A DNA stretch of 64,000 nt from Apostichopus japonicus (taxonomy: Eukaryota; Echinodermata; Holothuroidea; Aspidochirotida; Stichopodidae): assembly GCF_037975245.1 (NCBI RefSeq), contig NC_092568.1:33202501-33266500 (forward strand), given 5' to 3'. Every line of letters starts with the position of its first letter. Position 1 is the stretch's first letter. Below the pieces are notes generated by a model. The model saw nothing but the letters and a program-made list of their open reading frames with translations, searched no databases and had not been told where the DNA came from. Below are positions 43,646-64,000 of this stretch, in pieces. Made by a program: the position numbers and the translations under genes.

Positions 43646-45795
43646 TTTTTATTGTAAAAAAGAATGATGCCGAAAGGTTCATGCAATCTCAAACTAAGAA
43701 GTAATTATAGGATGAGTTTAATAGATGTGATCTCCATCATGTAAGTATTTGGCACCGTGGTTGAGTGACATGTCAGAGGGTCTTGTTTTAGGTGAGATGG
43801 TGTGGGGTGGGGTGGAAGAGGGAACTGTAAACAAAGTCTCATATCGGTTTGTTAATGTTATATACTTTTTTGAACGGTGACGTATATACTTTAGGCAGAG
43901 TTACCCCTCCTCTTTACCCTTCTCTCTCATGCATTGTTTACACATAGACATACTAAAGGCCTGTAACTGGCATGTTGTAATCAAAAATATTATATATTAC
44001 GAGATATAAGTTGAGTTTAAAATATGAATCAAAATATCATTACGTGTGTCAATTTAAAAATGAAAGGTAAGAAAATTTGAATCCATCCACTGTGGATGTA
44101 TTCCGAGGATTGGTCTATTCGTTATCGATATTTACAAACTTTCATTCAATATTTTATTACGTGGCACATGATATAGGAACCATCCATTGATGCAAATAAA
44201 CATGCATAATTATATTAGCCGAATAACATTTACCTAACTTACGTGTTGAATCATTTTATTTTGAAATAAAGTCAGTGATATTCATATAAGTAAATTTCAT
44301 CGTATGTCCGCGAACATCCATATATAATAGACTATATGGAAATGGTTCCGCATGACTAGTAATATATGTGGGCATTAACTCGATGCTATCGGACAGGAAG
44401 ATTTATGGAAACACGTAATCGAGTTTAATAAATTTTAGAAATTTTAAAATAACAGTCATGCACAGCGCATATAAATAATATAGAACGGTCCTGTAAAATG
44501 TAAGTATATAATTATCTGAGCCTCCGAGACTTTACGATCTGACCAAACTGACCTATAGAGGTATGCTGTAATAAATATGTATATCACTTATAACTTACTC
44601 GACTGCATTCTTCATATATTTACGACTAATTAAGAGAAGAATCTACATATAAATTCGCAGACAAATAGGCCTCTCAGTCAAAACAAGCAGTTAGCGAAGA
44701 CGACAATCTTCGCTTAATTTCACCCTACAGTCGTTCCATCAGTATTTACGACAACACTAAAACAGATTTTATTGCAATAACATGCCAACAAGAGTATATG
44801 TATTGTGTATTAGCCGACCCACATAAGCGTATATTACGTAATCCGTTACGATATGGGAATCTTGCCTAATAATAGAGCTATATGGCATTATTCGTTGTTA
44901 AGTACCTGTATACCTGGGGTAGGGGAAGGGGCAGGGGGAAGGGGATGGTTCCGACGGTGGGCGAAGATGTGTTGGGGTTGGGAGACTAATATATTCATGT
45001 GTTTGAAGAATCATTAGATAGATAATTTGCATTAGAAAGCAAGGTCTGATCAAACAAAATGGAAACATTCTTCCCCTTAGTTACTTGCAACTCCCCACCC
45101 CACCCCATTGCAGTTCTTCTCCATGCCAATGATGTTTATGCTGGCACAATGTGACTTATGTGAACACACGGTATATATATACTGGCTGTAATAGACCGTA
45201 CTACACTGATCACAACAGTTCCTCCACAAGTATGACTCGACTACATATATTTAACATAACGTATGATTTACATACTAACTATTTGCATTAATAGGAAGCG
45301 CGTTTATGATATACTTAAGCGCAGACCTATCAAAATGTTTGAATTATGACGTAATAAATCTTCCTACCAACATTTGGCGATAGATGCATTATACTTGAAA
45401 GCTTCTATGAAACGTTTTAATAAATTAGTGTTTAGTCATAAACTAGTAAGTTGATATAGAATAAACAATTGAGCACAAGTACAGTATGGAAATAAAGAAA
45501 ACACCAATTCGACTTGCGTACCAGTCTATACAAAATGAAAAGGTAAAATATTCATAGGCGACTTTTTGGCAAATACACACTGAATGGTTTCATAGCGTAT
45601 ATAATTCAGTCACTATTCTGCGTTTGAATACTGTTATTCATAATCACAATCAGGTAAATTCTGGAGGAAGAAGGAATTTGTGAGATGGATACTTTTGATA
45701 AATGAAAACTAAAAACGTTGGCTCCCTGAAAGTGTTCTTTATAACGTAAATGATCAATGAGTTGATTCATTATAGTAGAACCCCACCATAAGTCA
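43643..45795. other. AT-rich intergenic sequence
   Basis: I see no gene, RNA or repeat structure that I can support here. G-rich short runs occur at 43797-43820 and 44915-44985. Confidence 0.4.
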
Positions 45796-46130
45796 TATAT
45801 ATATATATATATCTACACATATATATATATATATATCTACACATATATATATATATATATATTTGATATATGTATAGGCTCTATATATATATGCTATATA
45901 TATGCTATATAAAGGCTATATATATAGGCTATATATATAACCGATATATATAACCGATTTATATAGCCTATATATATCCTATATAAAGCCTATATATAGC
46001 CTATATATGGGCTATATAGGCTATATATAGGATATATAGGCTATATATAGGCTACATGTGGCTATATAAAGGCTATATATAGGTTATTTATATTTATAAG
46101 CTATTTATAGGCTATCTATATATAGACATA
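45796..46130. repeat. TATA-rich minisatellite built on GGCTATATATA / TATATAGCC
   Basis: Begins with (TA)n blocks separated by CTACACA (45798-45861). It then continues as many copies of an 8-16 bp unit such as TATATAGGCTATATATA, first in one orientation and then around TATAACCGATATATAT and TATAGCCTATATATCC in the other. The strand switch makes the region rich in inverted repeats. A smaller relative lies at 49276-49352. Confidence 0.85.
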
Positions 46131-49100
46131 TAATTATAGAAGGGTTTTTTTCAAAGATTTGTCCTTAACTTAAAGATGTAAAATTAATTGCTTGAAATAT
46201 ACTTTCCATGCGTTTATGCACCCTTTCCTCCAACACAACTACGCATTACCGAACCAAAGTATAAACATTATACCGTATATAGATAAACTAAACTATATAA
46301 ATTGGATTTTATTTACCGCTCATTCCTATATCCTTACGTGGATACTTACAATGTTTCCATAGCAACAGAAATGAAATACGTAAACATCTACTGGCACATA
46401 AACAAGAAGGTGTCATGAAATGTCACTTTAGGTAGATAAGATGTAGCTGGATGTGTTTCTCAAGTTATTCACAGACCTAATCTATCTAAACCCATCCAAT
46501 CCTTGATGAGGTGCATACACTTCACTATACTGAAGTGGCATCAAAGCCGGTGTCAGATGACATAAAAACGACTGATTGCAAAAGGTTAATAATAAATAGT
46601 GTATAGCTGACTACGTAGCTTAATATGAAGTTTGAACTCTTGGGAAGACAACCCTTTACAAGTGAACTATAGAAATTGTGACAGCTCAGAGGGGTTCTAA
46701 CTGAAGTATATAACTTATCAATACTCATAGCCTAGCTTTATATTGCTATTTGCTAAATATCTAAGAATTATTGCAATAACCGGGGCGAAACTGTTTGCAC
46801 TTCGGGAAGGACTTTGACCTGTTCGTTTTTGAAGGGCTTTAGAGGACACTGCAGTATACATTATGAGAAAATATTCAATGAGACAATTAGTAGAGTTAGA
46901 GATTGCACATAAACAGATGGAGAGCGTATAATTGCCTGTGTGAGAATGTACATAGTATTATTCAGGGATGTATATATAGTCTTAGAGCAGAGAATGTGTC
47001 ATTTCAAAGGAAGGTGGGTGGATTTATTATGTAAAGCTAAATGGCGTTGTCTTGACTTTCGAACCTATTGATTGTCAAGTAAGAATTGCCTAAGCCATGT
47101 ATACTTAATTGAAAGACATTGACCAGAACTTAAAAATGCTTTAACAAACATGAATAGGATCATGTCTGTTTTAGATTGTCCTGTGAGTTTTATTCCACCC
47201 CCACCCCCGCCCGCCCACTTCATCAATATATTCCGGTATAGATCACAGTGAATATAAGAGATATATAGCAGTCAATGTATATATAGATTAAAATCCACAT
47301 TACTGTTAGCTGAAAGCGCCATCTCAATATCGTGTCCTTAAGCCTGGGTTGAATGAATGAAATATATCGTGACAGGCTTATCCTAATCTCACTCCCCGAA
47401 GTGAATCACAGTAGACAGGGTCGGATTATGCTAGTGCGGGGCCTGTAGCATTCAGCCAAGGCGCGTTCCATTTTCGTTTTCATCTTTGTGTATATAGGGG
47501 CTATGACTTCACTTTCAAATTTTGTTGCGTAGTATATGTATCACATGTATACCACATACCCATTAATAACTGTGTTAAATAGTAACCCCAATTGTAGGTG
47601 AAAATTGACTAAATTCGCTAACCTTGAAAACCCAGTCGTTCATAAAAGTTGAATGCAGTATAGTACTATATAGTAACAGAACACGTGTAGAATCACTGAA
47701 TCGGATTTGATAGTTTCCAAGCATTTTAGAGCTGGGCCCTTGAAAATGCGGAGTCTGTAGCATATGCTAGTTTTTCTACTATAGGTTAATCTGGTACTGG
47801 CAGTAGGGGTTCGAAGATGTCAACTGGGGTATATATGCTCTTCAAAAGCTTGACTTAGGCTTTAAAAATATTACTGTTGATTTAGTCTTGAAACCTGATA
47901 CATCTGGAATGGTTGATTATGGTAATTTTCAATGCTCTATGTATTTAGAATTTCGTCAAAATACATCCTTTTTTATAGAAATATTATTTTTCTATGTGGA
48001 TAAATGGATTAAATATATTGAAAATTAGAGATATTTTCAGTTCAACGTCCTTGATGACTTAATTCAATCGTTTGGTGTTTTTTGCCAGAAACATGTACAA
48101 AACTGAAATCACCAAATTAATAAAGAAAACAATTATCTTCGCAATACAAAATGTTATGATAATGTAGTTTTCACCTATATAAAAGAATGCACAAAATATT
48201 CAACAAACTGCTCCAGTTACATGAATATCCCTTAAGTCCCAGACTTTGTTATATGTTTCGAATAAATTCTTGTTTACTTTGCCCCCCCCCCCCCATCCCG
48301 CCCCGTTCTCCCAGGTATTGCAAAATAACACAAACCGACATTTCCAACTTCTTTTTCAATGTTCACTTCAAAGGCCTTTGCAGTTTCCTAGTCAGGCGTA
48401 GACTTACATAACAAATAATTTCATGAAGTGCTTGGATGCAATATGATACATCATTAAACGAAGGGAGGCCATGTCCCGTAACATTATAAACACAAGCTCC
48501 ATTGGGCAACAATGCAATCATCGATTTTATGTCATTATATATAGTATCCAAATCATTCAAAATGATGGAGTTCGTTTATAGAAAACGTAAAATCGTTTGT
48601 GCTAATTATCATTTTAATAACTCAAACCCGACATCTTCCGCACAGCCTGGTAATAAGTTTAAATTATAACTGTAATGAATTCTGAACGCTAAAACGCGCG
48701 CGATGATTAATTACACGCGAGAAACTGCAAGGAGGAATTTGAAAACATTGTTTCATTTCTCTTATAGGGGTCGGAAATAACGAAACGTATGCACTCTAAT
48801 TTACGTAATTGAGGCTTGTACTCGCTATGCCTCTACTGGTATAGTGCATGACAGTTCCTCCGTATGGTTAGGATGGAATGCAGCTATACTACTGCGTTCA
48901 GTCATAATTCTTATGAGTATCCGCCCTGTGTTATTATCGCGTAAGTGGTATCCTCGCTATAAATGCATGCGTCTGAAGATTCAATTAGTGTCTGTTACGC
49001 ACATTAGGATTTTTTTCGATGTAGTAAGCGTTAGAGGGTTTGTTGGATAGATGTCATCATAGCAACAACGTTAGACAGTTTTTAATATGACAAACATTAT

Positions 49101-49275
49101 TTTTTAGACGCTATATAGATACAGCCGAAATATATGAATATGCAAACACGTGTTGTTGGAGAATTTCCTAACCACTTATAATAACACTCGTTAATGTCCT
49201 TCCATGTTATGAATCAAAGCACTCGCATTCACAGTACAAACAGTATTTTCTCTCTGATTTTGCTCTTTTTTCTCT
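46131..49275. other. Intergenic sequence, no supported gene
   Basis: Two related phrases, GCGGGGCCTGTAGCAT (47436) and GCGGAGTCTGTAGCATATGCTAG (split; 47749), suggest an old repeat. A C-run lies at 48281-48293. Small ORFs have no motifs. Confidence 0.35.
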
Positions 49276-49352
49276 GTTTATATATATATATATATATCCC
49301 ATATATATATCCCATATATATAGGCTACATATATATATATATATATATAGCC
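49276..49352. repeat. (TA)n with CCCATATATA and GGCTACATATATA units
   Basis: Composed of the same unit types as 45796-46130: TATATATCCCATATATA, TATAGGCTACATATATA and TATATAGCCTATATC. Confidence 0.85.
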
Positions 49353-50193
49353 TATATCTGGTGGCTACATGTTTCCATGGTGATAATGCAGTGCATATAC
49401 GATACCGTATATATGGTTAATATGTGCAGGTCCCAGCATGGCGATGTACCGGTTACGTATATACGCAACAACGTTTGGTGGGTATAATATGGTACAATGA
49501 AGTGTTACTGTAAGAAGGCAAGTATACGGTGGATATAGGATCCAGAGATGTGTATATACGTATGATTACATGACGTGGTGTTTGGTATATCTGCAGGTAT
49601 ATATGGTTAATAATGATATATGTGAGTAAACAGGCATGGTGGATATATAACATAGTAAGTGATAATGTATATATGGATATATTATCCTAGCTGTTGTCAA
49701 ATATGAAAATCCATAATAAAAGATGGTTCCAAGATCTGGTATAATATATTCATATGATCGGTGTACTGATATATGTTCCCATAATCTTGTATTGAAACAT
49801 ATTCGTACGATGTCTTATAGTGAGTGTCGTAAAAAAGAAGCGAAACATTCTACATAGAATCTTGTTCAAAATAATGCCTATATATGTGCACGTCACAAAT
49901 CCACAGGTGTGATCATTAAAAGGATGGTTACCGGGAATTAAGAACAGAGAAACTAGGTCATTAATAAACACGTGATACACAGACAGTTCTATTCTCTGGA
50001 ATTGTAAGCAGGTGTTGAAAGTTCATGTATAAGGAATATCGAATCTCTTTATGCGCGGTGAAGAGTGAACACCGTGTATCACGTATAGACAAATGCCTAC
50101 AGTTGTTGCACATGTTCCCCGTGCCGATATCATGTCGATAAGTATTAGAACTTTTTGATAGAATTAAAACATTAAATTTAAAAGAAATAGACA
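49353..50193. other. Sequence between simple repeats
   Basis: Several loosely similar phrases (TATATATGGTTAATA, GTATATACG) recur between 49380 and 49690, possibly a decayed minisatellite. No gene seen. Confidence 0.3.
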
Positions 50194-50500
<307 letters not shown>

Positions 50501-51240
50501 GCTTGTTACAAATTTACAGTTCACATTTTAAGACGATCCTGCAGGAACGAAATGTCAGGCTCTCTGACTATTTTTAATTGATTTATTTACCTATTACATA
50601 AGGCTTTTTAGATAACGGAATCGGTTTCTTAACATATTTCCCCAAATAACAAGAAAAAAGGGGAAGGAAAACCGACACTTTTAGTGATAATCGGGTAAGT
50701 TCCAACACCGATTCGTATATATTTGAAATTCAACCTAACGAACCCAATGGCATGTGCCTGACAATCGTGCATCTATGCGAACAGCACATAATACTGTGGT
50801 ATTTAATTATACGACTGTAGCGACACCGCCAACATGTCTAATATAGTAGCACATGTGCATCGGTGAACGAGCTACTGAACACAGGAGAGGCGCTCATTGG
50901 CAATTACTGCAGACACTTCTATTATCGGATAGACATACGTAAACGAAATGTGACAAGATATCTTAAATCACTAAAATGTTTAAAGAGTCCTCGCGAAAGG
51001 ACAGTTGGAAATTTGCTTTAAAGCAAATCAAGAGACCAAATTTAAGTTGTAATGAACTATATAGACCTACTTAGAAAAACATCGTTTTTGTTGTTGTTTT
51101 GCTAAATTGTATCAATATCCATTCACTAATATTCGAACATCCTGCAAATCTTATCGTTTGTGAAGGGGCATTGAATTGGGGGGGGGGGGGGCTTAAAGCT
51201 ACCCCGGCCTGTCCTATACTCCATATGCCGCCAGATAAAT
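50501..51240. other. Intergenic sequence
   Basis: No gene supported. A G-run lies at 51178-51191 just before the second dispersed repeat copy. Confidence 0.4.
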
Positions 51241-51600
51241 TAAAGGGAGTAAAGACACCCGCACAAAGTAACGTCTGATGCCGGTAATCTGCCCTAGTTT
51301 CGAATGAGGTGTAATTTTTAGACACCACCATCGATCCCAGAAAATACACACATCTTGGTGCAGCTACGGTCAATACCAACAATACAGTGTACATAGCAGC
51401 GATGGACATCTCAGCAGGGAGTTGTTATGGAACTCCCTGATCTCAGGTCCAGATAAAAGACAACAAGGTACCACGTTTCATTACTGTCTGCATTTTGTAG
51501 CGACAAGGAGAAAACTTCACTTGCAAGCAACGGAAAGTTTTTTTTTTTTTTTTCAGGGGGCGGCACGCGGTTTGGGGCGAGTCTTATGTCTTAAAGCTGT
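51241..51600 (+). repeat. Dispersed repeat, copy 2
   Basis: Matches 30701-31073 in the same orientation with about 10-15% differences by eye. It carries a T-run at 51538-51553 where copy 1 has TTAACTTTTT, and an extra 25 bp palindromic insertion at 51415-51439. A minus-strand ORF (51071-51409) runs through it and starts with a hydrophobic stretch (MSIAAMYTVLLVLTVAA), but copy 1 does not keep this frame open, so I do not call a gene. Confidence 0.8.
51408..51446. mobile_element. 25 bp palindromic mini-insertion with 7 bp target duplication
   Basis: Relative to copy 1 of the repeat, which reads GACATCTCAGGTC, this copy has ATCTCAG, then a 25 bp segment with 9 bp perfect inverted ends (CAGGGAGTT and AACTCCCTG) around GTTATGG, then ATCTCAG again. 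It looks like a minimal terminal-repeat-only transposon relic with CAGGG ends. An alternative is template-switch synthesis. Confidence 0.6.
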
Positions 51601-52602
51601 AAGCGCGAACATGCTGCTATATTCACAGATATACTGTAACATCCGAAGTGAGCCGGGTGAATGAGAGAACATATTTTAGTTATAATTTGCAGATTGAGAG
51701 TGGCAGATCCGTTATTTTCTCGATGGGACAGGGGCATGGGGGAAGGGGAGGGAAGGGGAGGCAAGATCGGTAGATTATGGAAGTCCTAATGTACATAAAT
51801 AGCGTTGTATATGAGATAACATCTCGTAAACTATAAGGTTTGCACGTTCAAGGTAATTGGTCCGCGTGCTACTAACGAGTGCAAAAGTAAATTTAAAAAC
51901 TAAGCATAAGTTGTGAGGGGTCCACTGACCCCCTTTCTGGATCCACCCCTGTTATGTAAATTTTGAACACACATTCCCAGTGACCATATACATTATATGT
52001 ACAATGTTACGACGTAATTCATACTTATGCATGAATCAGTATTTCTTAATGTTATTCTATATTTTTATCAGTCACTTATCGCTGTGTCATTAAGTTTGTT
52101 ATAGAAAGTTCAAAAAAGATCGCAGCTGCTGCACTCAACCATTTCATTTTATGGATGAATCTCAATAAAACAAACAAGGAAAAAACACAGTAAAAGTTCT
52201 AGTAACTGTGCTGGCACCCAAACATGTCACATATCGAATTGTTCGTATATGTTAGCAAACGTCTCGATGAATGATGCAAACGAACGGAAACAGTTACTTT
52301 TAAGACTTCACGACAGATGAACATGCAAGAAGAAACACTGAATGTTTTGGTTAGAATATATCACCTGTTATACTCTATAAGATTCGTTTCAAGATTTCAA
52401 TCAATTCCCAAGCGAGTTTTGAATCAATGTAATGTTTCCTGTGATTACTTGCGTTACATCAGGTACATTAATGCACATCATGTGCATATTTTTTTTTTTT
52501 TTGGATAATTCTTGCTTGTTAATATACTTGCGGCTGCTATAGCTCCTCGAAAGGAAATTTGAAACTAAATTAATGTTTACATACTTTAAAGGCTTCTGAA
52601 AC
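51601..52602. other. Intergenic sequence
   Basis: No gene or repeat supported. A G-rich stretch lies at 51725-51765. Confidence 0.4.
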
Positions 52603-52890
52603 CGGTGCTGTGGCTGAGTGCATTAAGGCGGTGGCATTGAAGCAATGAGGCTAAGCCATTTGGGAGGTTCCGGGTTCGATACCCGGCCGGGTCATAGTAA
52701 GGTGGGTTTTCATCCAAGAGCAATAGACGGTTTTCTGAAATGACTTTCTAAATTGAAAAGATTCAATATTTGAGTTAAATTGCTGAATAAGAAGCTACCC
52801 GACGTGGAAGTTGTAATCCATTAGCCCTTGCGGGTTTCTCCCACATTTGTGTTCGCTTAAGCGTCCTAAAAATAACTCATCATCATCATC

Positions 52891-52922
<32 letters not shown>

Positions 52923-52926
52923 CATT
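52603..52926 (+). mobile_element. tRNA-derived SINE with (ATC)n tail
   Basis: The head (52603-52695) has an RNA polymerase III A box (TGGCTGAGTGCATTAAGG) and B box (GGTTCGATACC) with an intact T stem (CCGGG/CCCGG). The long variable region resembles class II tRNAs (Ser or Leu type), but the anticodon stem is broken. A body of ~170 bp follows, then an ATC-repeat tail (52873-52926). Head, body and simple tail are the parts of a tRNA-derived SINE. I did not find clear target duplications. Confidence 0.65.
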
Positions 52927-60130
<7,204 letters not shown>

Positions 60131-60530
60131 CAGCCTGATTCTCAGATTCATTATTCAACTATAATATACGGTAGAACGCCACTACGATAACAACAAGCTG
60201 TGTAGCGCCAATATTAACAACGTACCGTATAGCACCATGAGCAAAATCACATATACAGCTCTGCATCAGCATATAGTCTTGTTAAGACCCTAGTATGAAC
60301 AGCCTAGTGTACCTTTCTTTTTCACAAAGCTATTTCCCCGTATCTATTTGCTGTACTGCCCAGAGAACGCCCGTGGCAACGCTTTGGATTGATGCTAGGT
60401 ATCGGAGAGATCCTCGGGCATGTAAAATACAGTGGGCAAGCACATTCGTGGTAGGCAGAAACGGACTCTGAGGCATGGACAGTTTGCACGCGAGAAAAAG
60501 AGTATTACAAACGACTTGGCCAAGACTACA
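60131..60530. other. Sequence downstream of the ankyrin gene
   Basis: Contains a single diverged unit (GTGTAGCGCC…GTACCGTATAGCACC, 60199-60235) of the minisatellite that follows. No gene supported. Confidence 0.4.
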
Positions 60531-60775
60531 TACTGTGTAGCGCCACCACCAACATTATACTGTATAGCGCCACCAGCAACATTATACTGTATAGCGCCAT
60601 CAACAACATCATACTGTATAGCGCCATTAGAGACATCATACTGTATAGCGCCATCAACAACATCATACTGTATAGCGCCCATCAACAACATCATACTGTA
60701 TAGCGCCCATCAGCAACATCATACTGTATAGCGCCATCAACAACATCATACTATTTAGCGCCATCAGTCACAACT
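60531..60775. repeat. 27-28 bp minisatellite
   Basis: About nine units with TGTATAGCGCC starts at 60561, 60588, 60615, 60642, 60669, 60697 and 60725. The consensus contains ATCAACAACATCATAC. Because 27 is a multiple of three, both strands stay open through the first units (nine-residue repeats ending YCIAP or GAIQY), but I take those ORFs as by-products. Confidence 0.9.
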
Positions 60776-61059
60776 GGTCGTCGTTTATATCTGAGTAATA
60801 TGATATTACTGATGTGTACTAATAATGGTGAACAAGCAAGTATGGTAAACAGCGTAGACATATTGTATCGAAAACGAAGAATGGTAGGTGTAAATGAACT
60901 ATATCGAACTCTGTATATATAGCTATGACAGAGGTGATGCGGATAAGAACATTTTACGATTAAGATATCTTAACTGTGTTATCTAGTTATGGTGGTCACA
61001 GAATTGATTTAACAAGAAGCATTGTCGCCAGGGTGATACATCTATAGGGGGTATTCAAC

Positions 61060-61460
61060 TCTATAATCTAGCGCATATACTGCCTTCACTGCACTAAATG
61101 ATGTAGCATATATAGCATTGTGCGGTAGGATAGATGTGAGCCGTGGAACTCTAAACGACGACGGAAATGGCGTAAATAATGATGATAGGTACACATGAGT
61201 TATTTATAGCTCTATGGTGTAGCCTTTACATACTGATATAAATGACGTAAGATATAGCATTGTCCGTGGTGAGAATAGATGTGTTAATGTGGAACTTTAT
61301 ACAACAAAGGCGGAAATGATATGAATAATGATGCGATTGTGCAATGTGATAATAGATTCACATGTCTGTTTAGTAGCTCTATGGTATAGCCCATCATTAC
61401 TAACATAAATGACGTATGATAAAATGATTCAGCGGTAGGATAGATGCGCTTTGGAGATCT
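61060..61460. repeat. Degenerate ~145-170 bp tandem repeat
   Basis: Three diverged units share ATGAYGTA…AGCATTGT, GGTAGGATAGATGTG and GGCGGAAATG / GACGGAAATGG phrases (landmarks near 61098, 61242 and 61410). No coding potential recognised. Confidence 0.65.
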
Positions 61461-61467
61461 ATACGAC

Positions 61468-61838
<371 letters not shown>

Positions 61839-64000
61839 GCATGGCAGGCTAACATGATCTTCATGATTAAAGAATACGTTTTAAGTAGTTTTATCATTTA
61901 AACAAAATATAAATCACTTGCTGTCTGTGGCAGGTAAATCGCAACGTATCGTCCTGTCGATGACATTTTAATGACATGCGTGGGTGTAAGGCGTGGGGGG
62001 GGGGGGGGTAGTGGTAAAACTAATGCTGGACTAAATCACCTATGCTGCAATTAAAAAAAAAAATGAAAAAAAAAAAGTTGATATGATTCCACAATCCACC
62101 ACGTTTTATTCTATATTGCCTTATAGCGCACACGCGCCCGACGTATTATATTGCATCGTCGAATAATTATTCAGCTTCCCTTTTAAAATGTTTCGAAAAT
62201 AATCAGACATAAATAAATAAAGAAACAAAGAGCACGGGAGAACTCATCGATCTCTGATCAAGGAAATTACTCTTGACGAGAATTTGATCACATCAATTTT
62301 AATACTTATTATTTCACTGCAAATTGCTTTGTTATTTTTGCAATATATCATATTGCATTCCAATTTGGCGGCAAATATAGCCCAGGATTTGCCGCGGGTT
62401 AATTTTCGTCAGTCTACAGCAGAATATTTTGTGTTGCATGATTTTGTAGACAAATCATAATTTTTATCGACGCCGTACACATATGCTTATATCATCAAAC
62501 AATATTGCGCAAGAAGTTTCGAAAATATGGTGTATCAAATTTGCTGTCAAATATATATATAATGCGGTAAAATATAATATTTATCTTTCATGCATGAATA
62601 CATTCTCCACATATTCATAATGTAGGTGACGTCACTACAGGTTTATATCGAGCAAAAGGCTTCCAGTTATCCACCGAGTTGTCGGTACTAAATGTTGGGT
62701 GAAAGTTTTCTTCCTTCTTAATCTGACCTTTGACATCCTAACATTCAAATCTCATTAAAGGTAATCTGAGCCATCACATTATTGTTCAATATAGTTTTGT
62801 CCGGATAACTTCCTATCCTTTGGAACGAAATTTTGGCTTTTATTTAGGTATTTATCTATATCAATAGAGGATGTTTATCGGGGTGAAGGGAGGGGGTTAA
62901 AAACTAATTTTCTGCGAAGCCCAGAGTGAACAAAAGTCTCGCTATATCTAGATGCAATGTGCAGGCCGGTAAGGTGGCTCATGCCTAGATTTTATAACGG
63001 TCCGAATACCCGATCTGTTGTAAGATTGTGACCGATTTTTAAAAAATTTTCGCGGAAATCTTTCGAGAGCCCTTGGTGTATAGTATCAACCAAACTTATA
63101 ATTGGTTAATGAAATATTGCCATATTGATTAGAAGATATGTAGACAGAATGAACTTAGACTATATCATATAAAATATTAGCATTACCAATATCAGACAAT
63201 ATGAGTAAAATGTGTGAAAATGTTAGTGTGCTCATCTTTCAGAAACGATATATACCAGTACACAGGTATAGGGTATAAATCGATAAGTAACAGATATCGT
63301 GAAGTTCCTAAAACGATGATGACACGTACTCAATCTTTGCCACACATGCTCAAAACAATTCTTCCGAAAATTATTTCATTTATGTACTGAATTTTGGCAA
63401 ATTTTGTAAATATTGTAAAAAAAAGGAAAGACAATAACATTCTTGTCCCTTGCTTACATTGTTAACGGAAAAAGAGAATTAAAGAAGCTGTCTAAAAACA
63501 ATGGAGAAAAGAATTTGTGTATTTGTTTGATACCTTTTGTTATTGTTGTTGTTTGAAAAGTTATATCATGGGACTCTAAGTCAGTTTGTTGCTACAGTGA
63601 CGTCATACTTTTGGAAGCTACTACAGCTGTTTACGAGAACGGATGCAATGTTATCTTGCGATTCATAGAAATAGTATATGGTTGATCTCCGTACTATGAA
63701 GTGACATTGTGAAGTATACTTTTTTTTTTAATTTCTTTTCTTAATACATTGACACAGGCGACATTTTTTGTCTTGAAGGATATTTAATTGATTTCATTTG
63801 ATTTTCGTTCTTCGATAGAGTCCTCGCAACTACACCACTGATTAAAATTTCCGGTATCTTTTCTAATATTTAATGTTTTCAAAAATCAACACCAAGGACC
63901 AGTCTACCCATAATACCCCTTCCCTAAATCCAGTCAAGGGTTCTCATGCACCCATTAACTTACTTCCCCATAAAATCTAGTCAGATCTCCCAGCCTTTCA
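61839..64000. other. AT-rich intergenic sequence
   Basis: No gene, RNA or mobile element supported. A G-run lies at 61996-62008 and A-runs at 62053-62080. Confidence 0.4.

Noticed and set aside
51071-51409. 112-codon minus-strand ORF with a hydrophobic start as a secreted protein
   Set aside because: It lies largely in a dispersed repeat whose other copy does not keep the frame, and its end runs through a homopolymer.
60395-60731. ORFs of nine-residue repeats on both strands
   Set aside because: They are open only because the minisatellite unit is 27 bp; no start context or neighbouring exon supports a gene.

Overview
This is a 64 kb piece of an AT-rich animal nuclear genome. Evidence: spliced genes with GT-AG introns, one of them a clear calcineurin B homologous protein (CHP1); a Ty3/gypsy retrotransposon with long LTRs; a hAT-type MITE; tRNA-derived SINE-like repeats; long (TA)n and (ATG)n microsatellites. 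A marine invertebrate deuterostome, possibly an echinoderm, fits the look of the repeats, but the sequence does not prove it.

Layout. 1-29.9 kb is a satellite domain built from a ~220-227 bp monomer. The array runs in one orientation at 1-2580 and in the opposite orientation from 5063 to ~29650. Between them (2581-3990) lies an imperfect palindrome of GGGCC-rich tandem repeats, followed by ~1 kb of other sequence with a transposon-like ORF fragment. Two mobile elements interrupt the right-hand array. The first is a 3.77 kb DNA element (5274-9045) with CACTG termini, TA target duplication, subterminal TGACCCA clusters and a decayed exon inside. The second is a 9.5 kb Ty3/gypsy element (9715-19200) whose two 1028 bp LTRs look identical. 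That element encodes Gag, a -1-frame Pol (protease, reverse transcriptase, RNase H, integrase) and, where an env would sit, a third ORF for a 200-residue protein with two C2H2 zinc fingers. Both elements, and the right edge of the palindrome, join the satellite at the same palindromic motif of the monomer (GTATATAC).

From 30 to 64 kb the DNA is mostly noncoding. It holds two genes. CHP1 (minus strand, 35035-39558) has five coding exons that join in phase to 192 residues. A small ankyrin-repeat protein (plus strand, 55613-60130) has two exons that join in phase to 131 residues. A weak pair of candidate plus-strand exons lies inside CHP1 intron 4. Around these are a 519 bp hAT MITE with perfect 8 bp target duplication, two copies of an unnamed dispersed repeat (one carrying a 25 bp palindromic mini-insertion), two tRNA-derived SINE-like elements, minisatellites and long dinucleotide and trinucleotide runs.

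The genes do not form a pathway. The most unusual object is the apparently young retrotransposon with a zinc-finger third ORF, embedded in a satellite whose breakpoints cluster at one motif.
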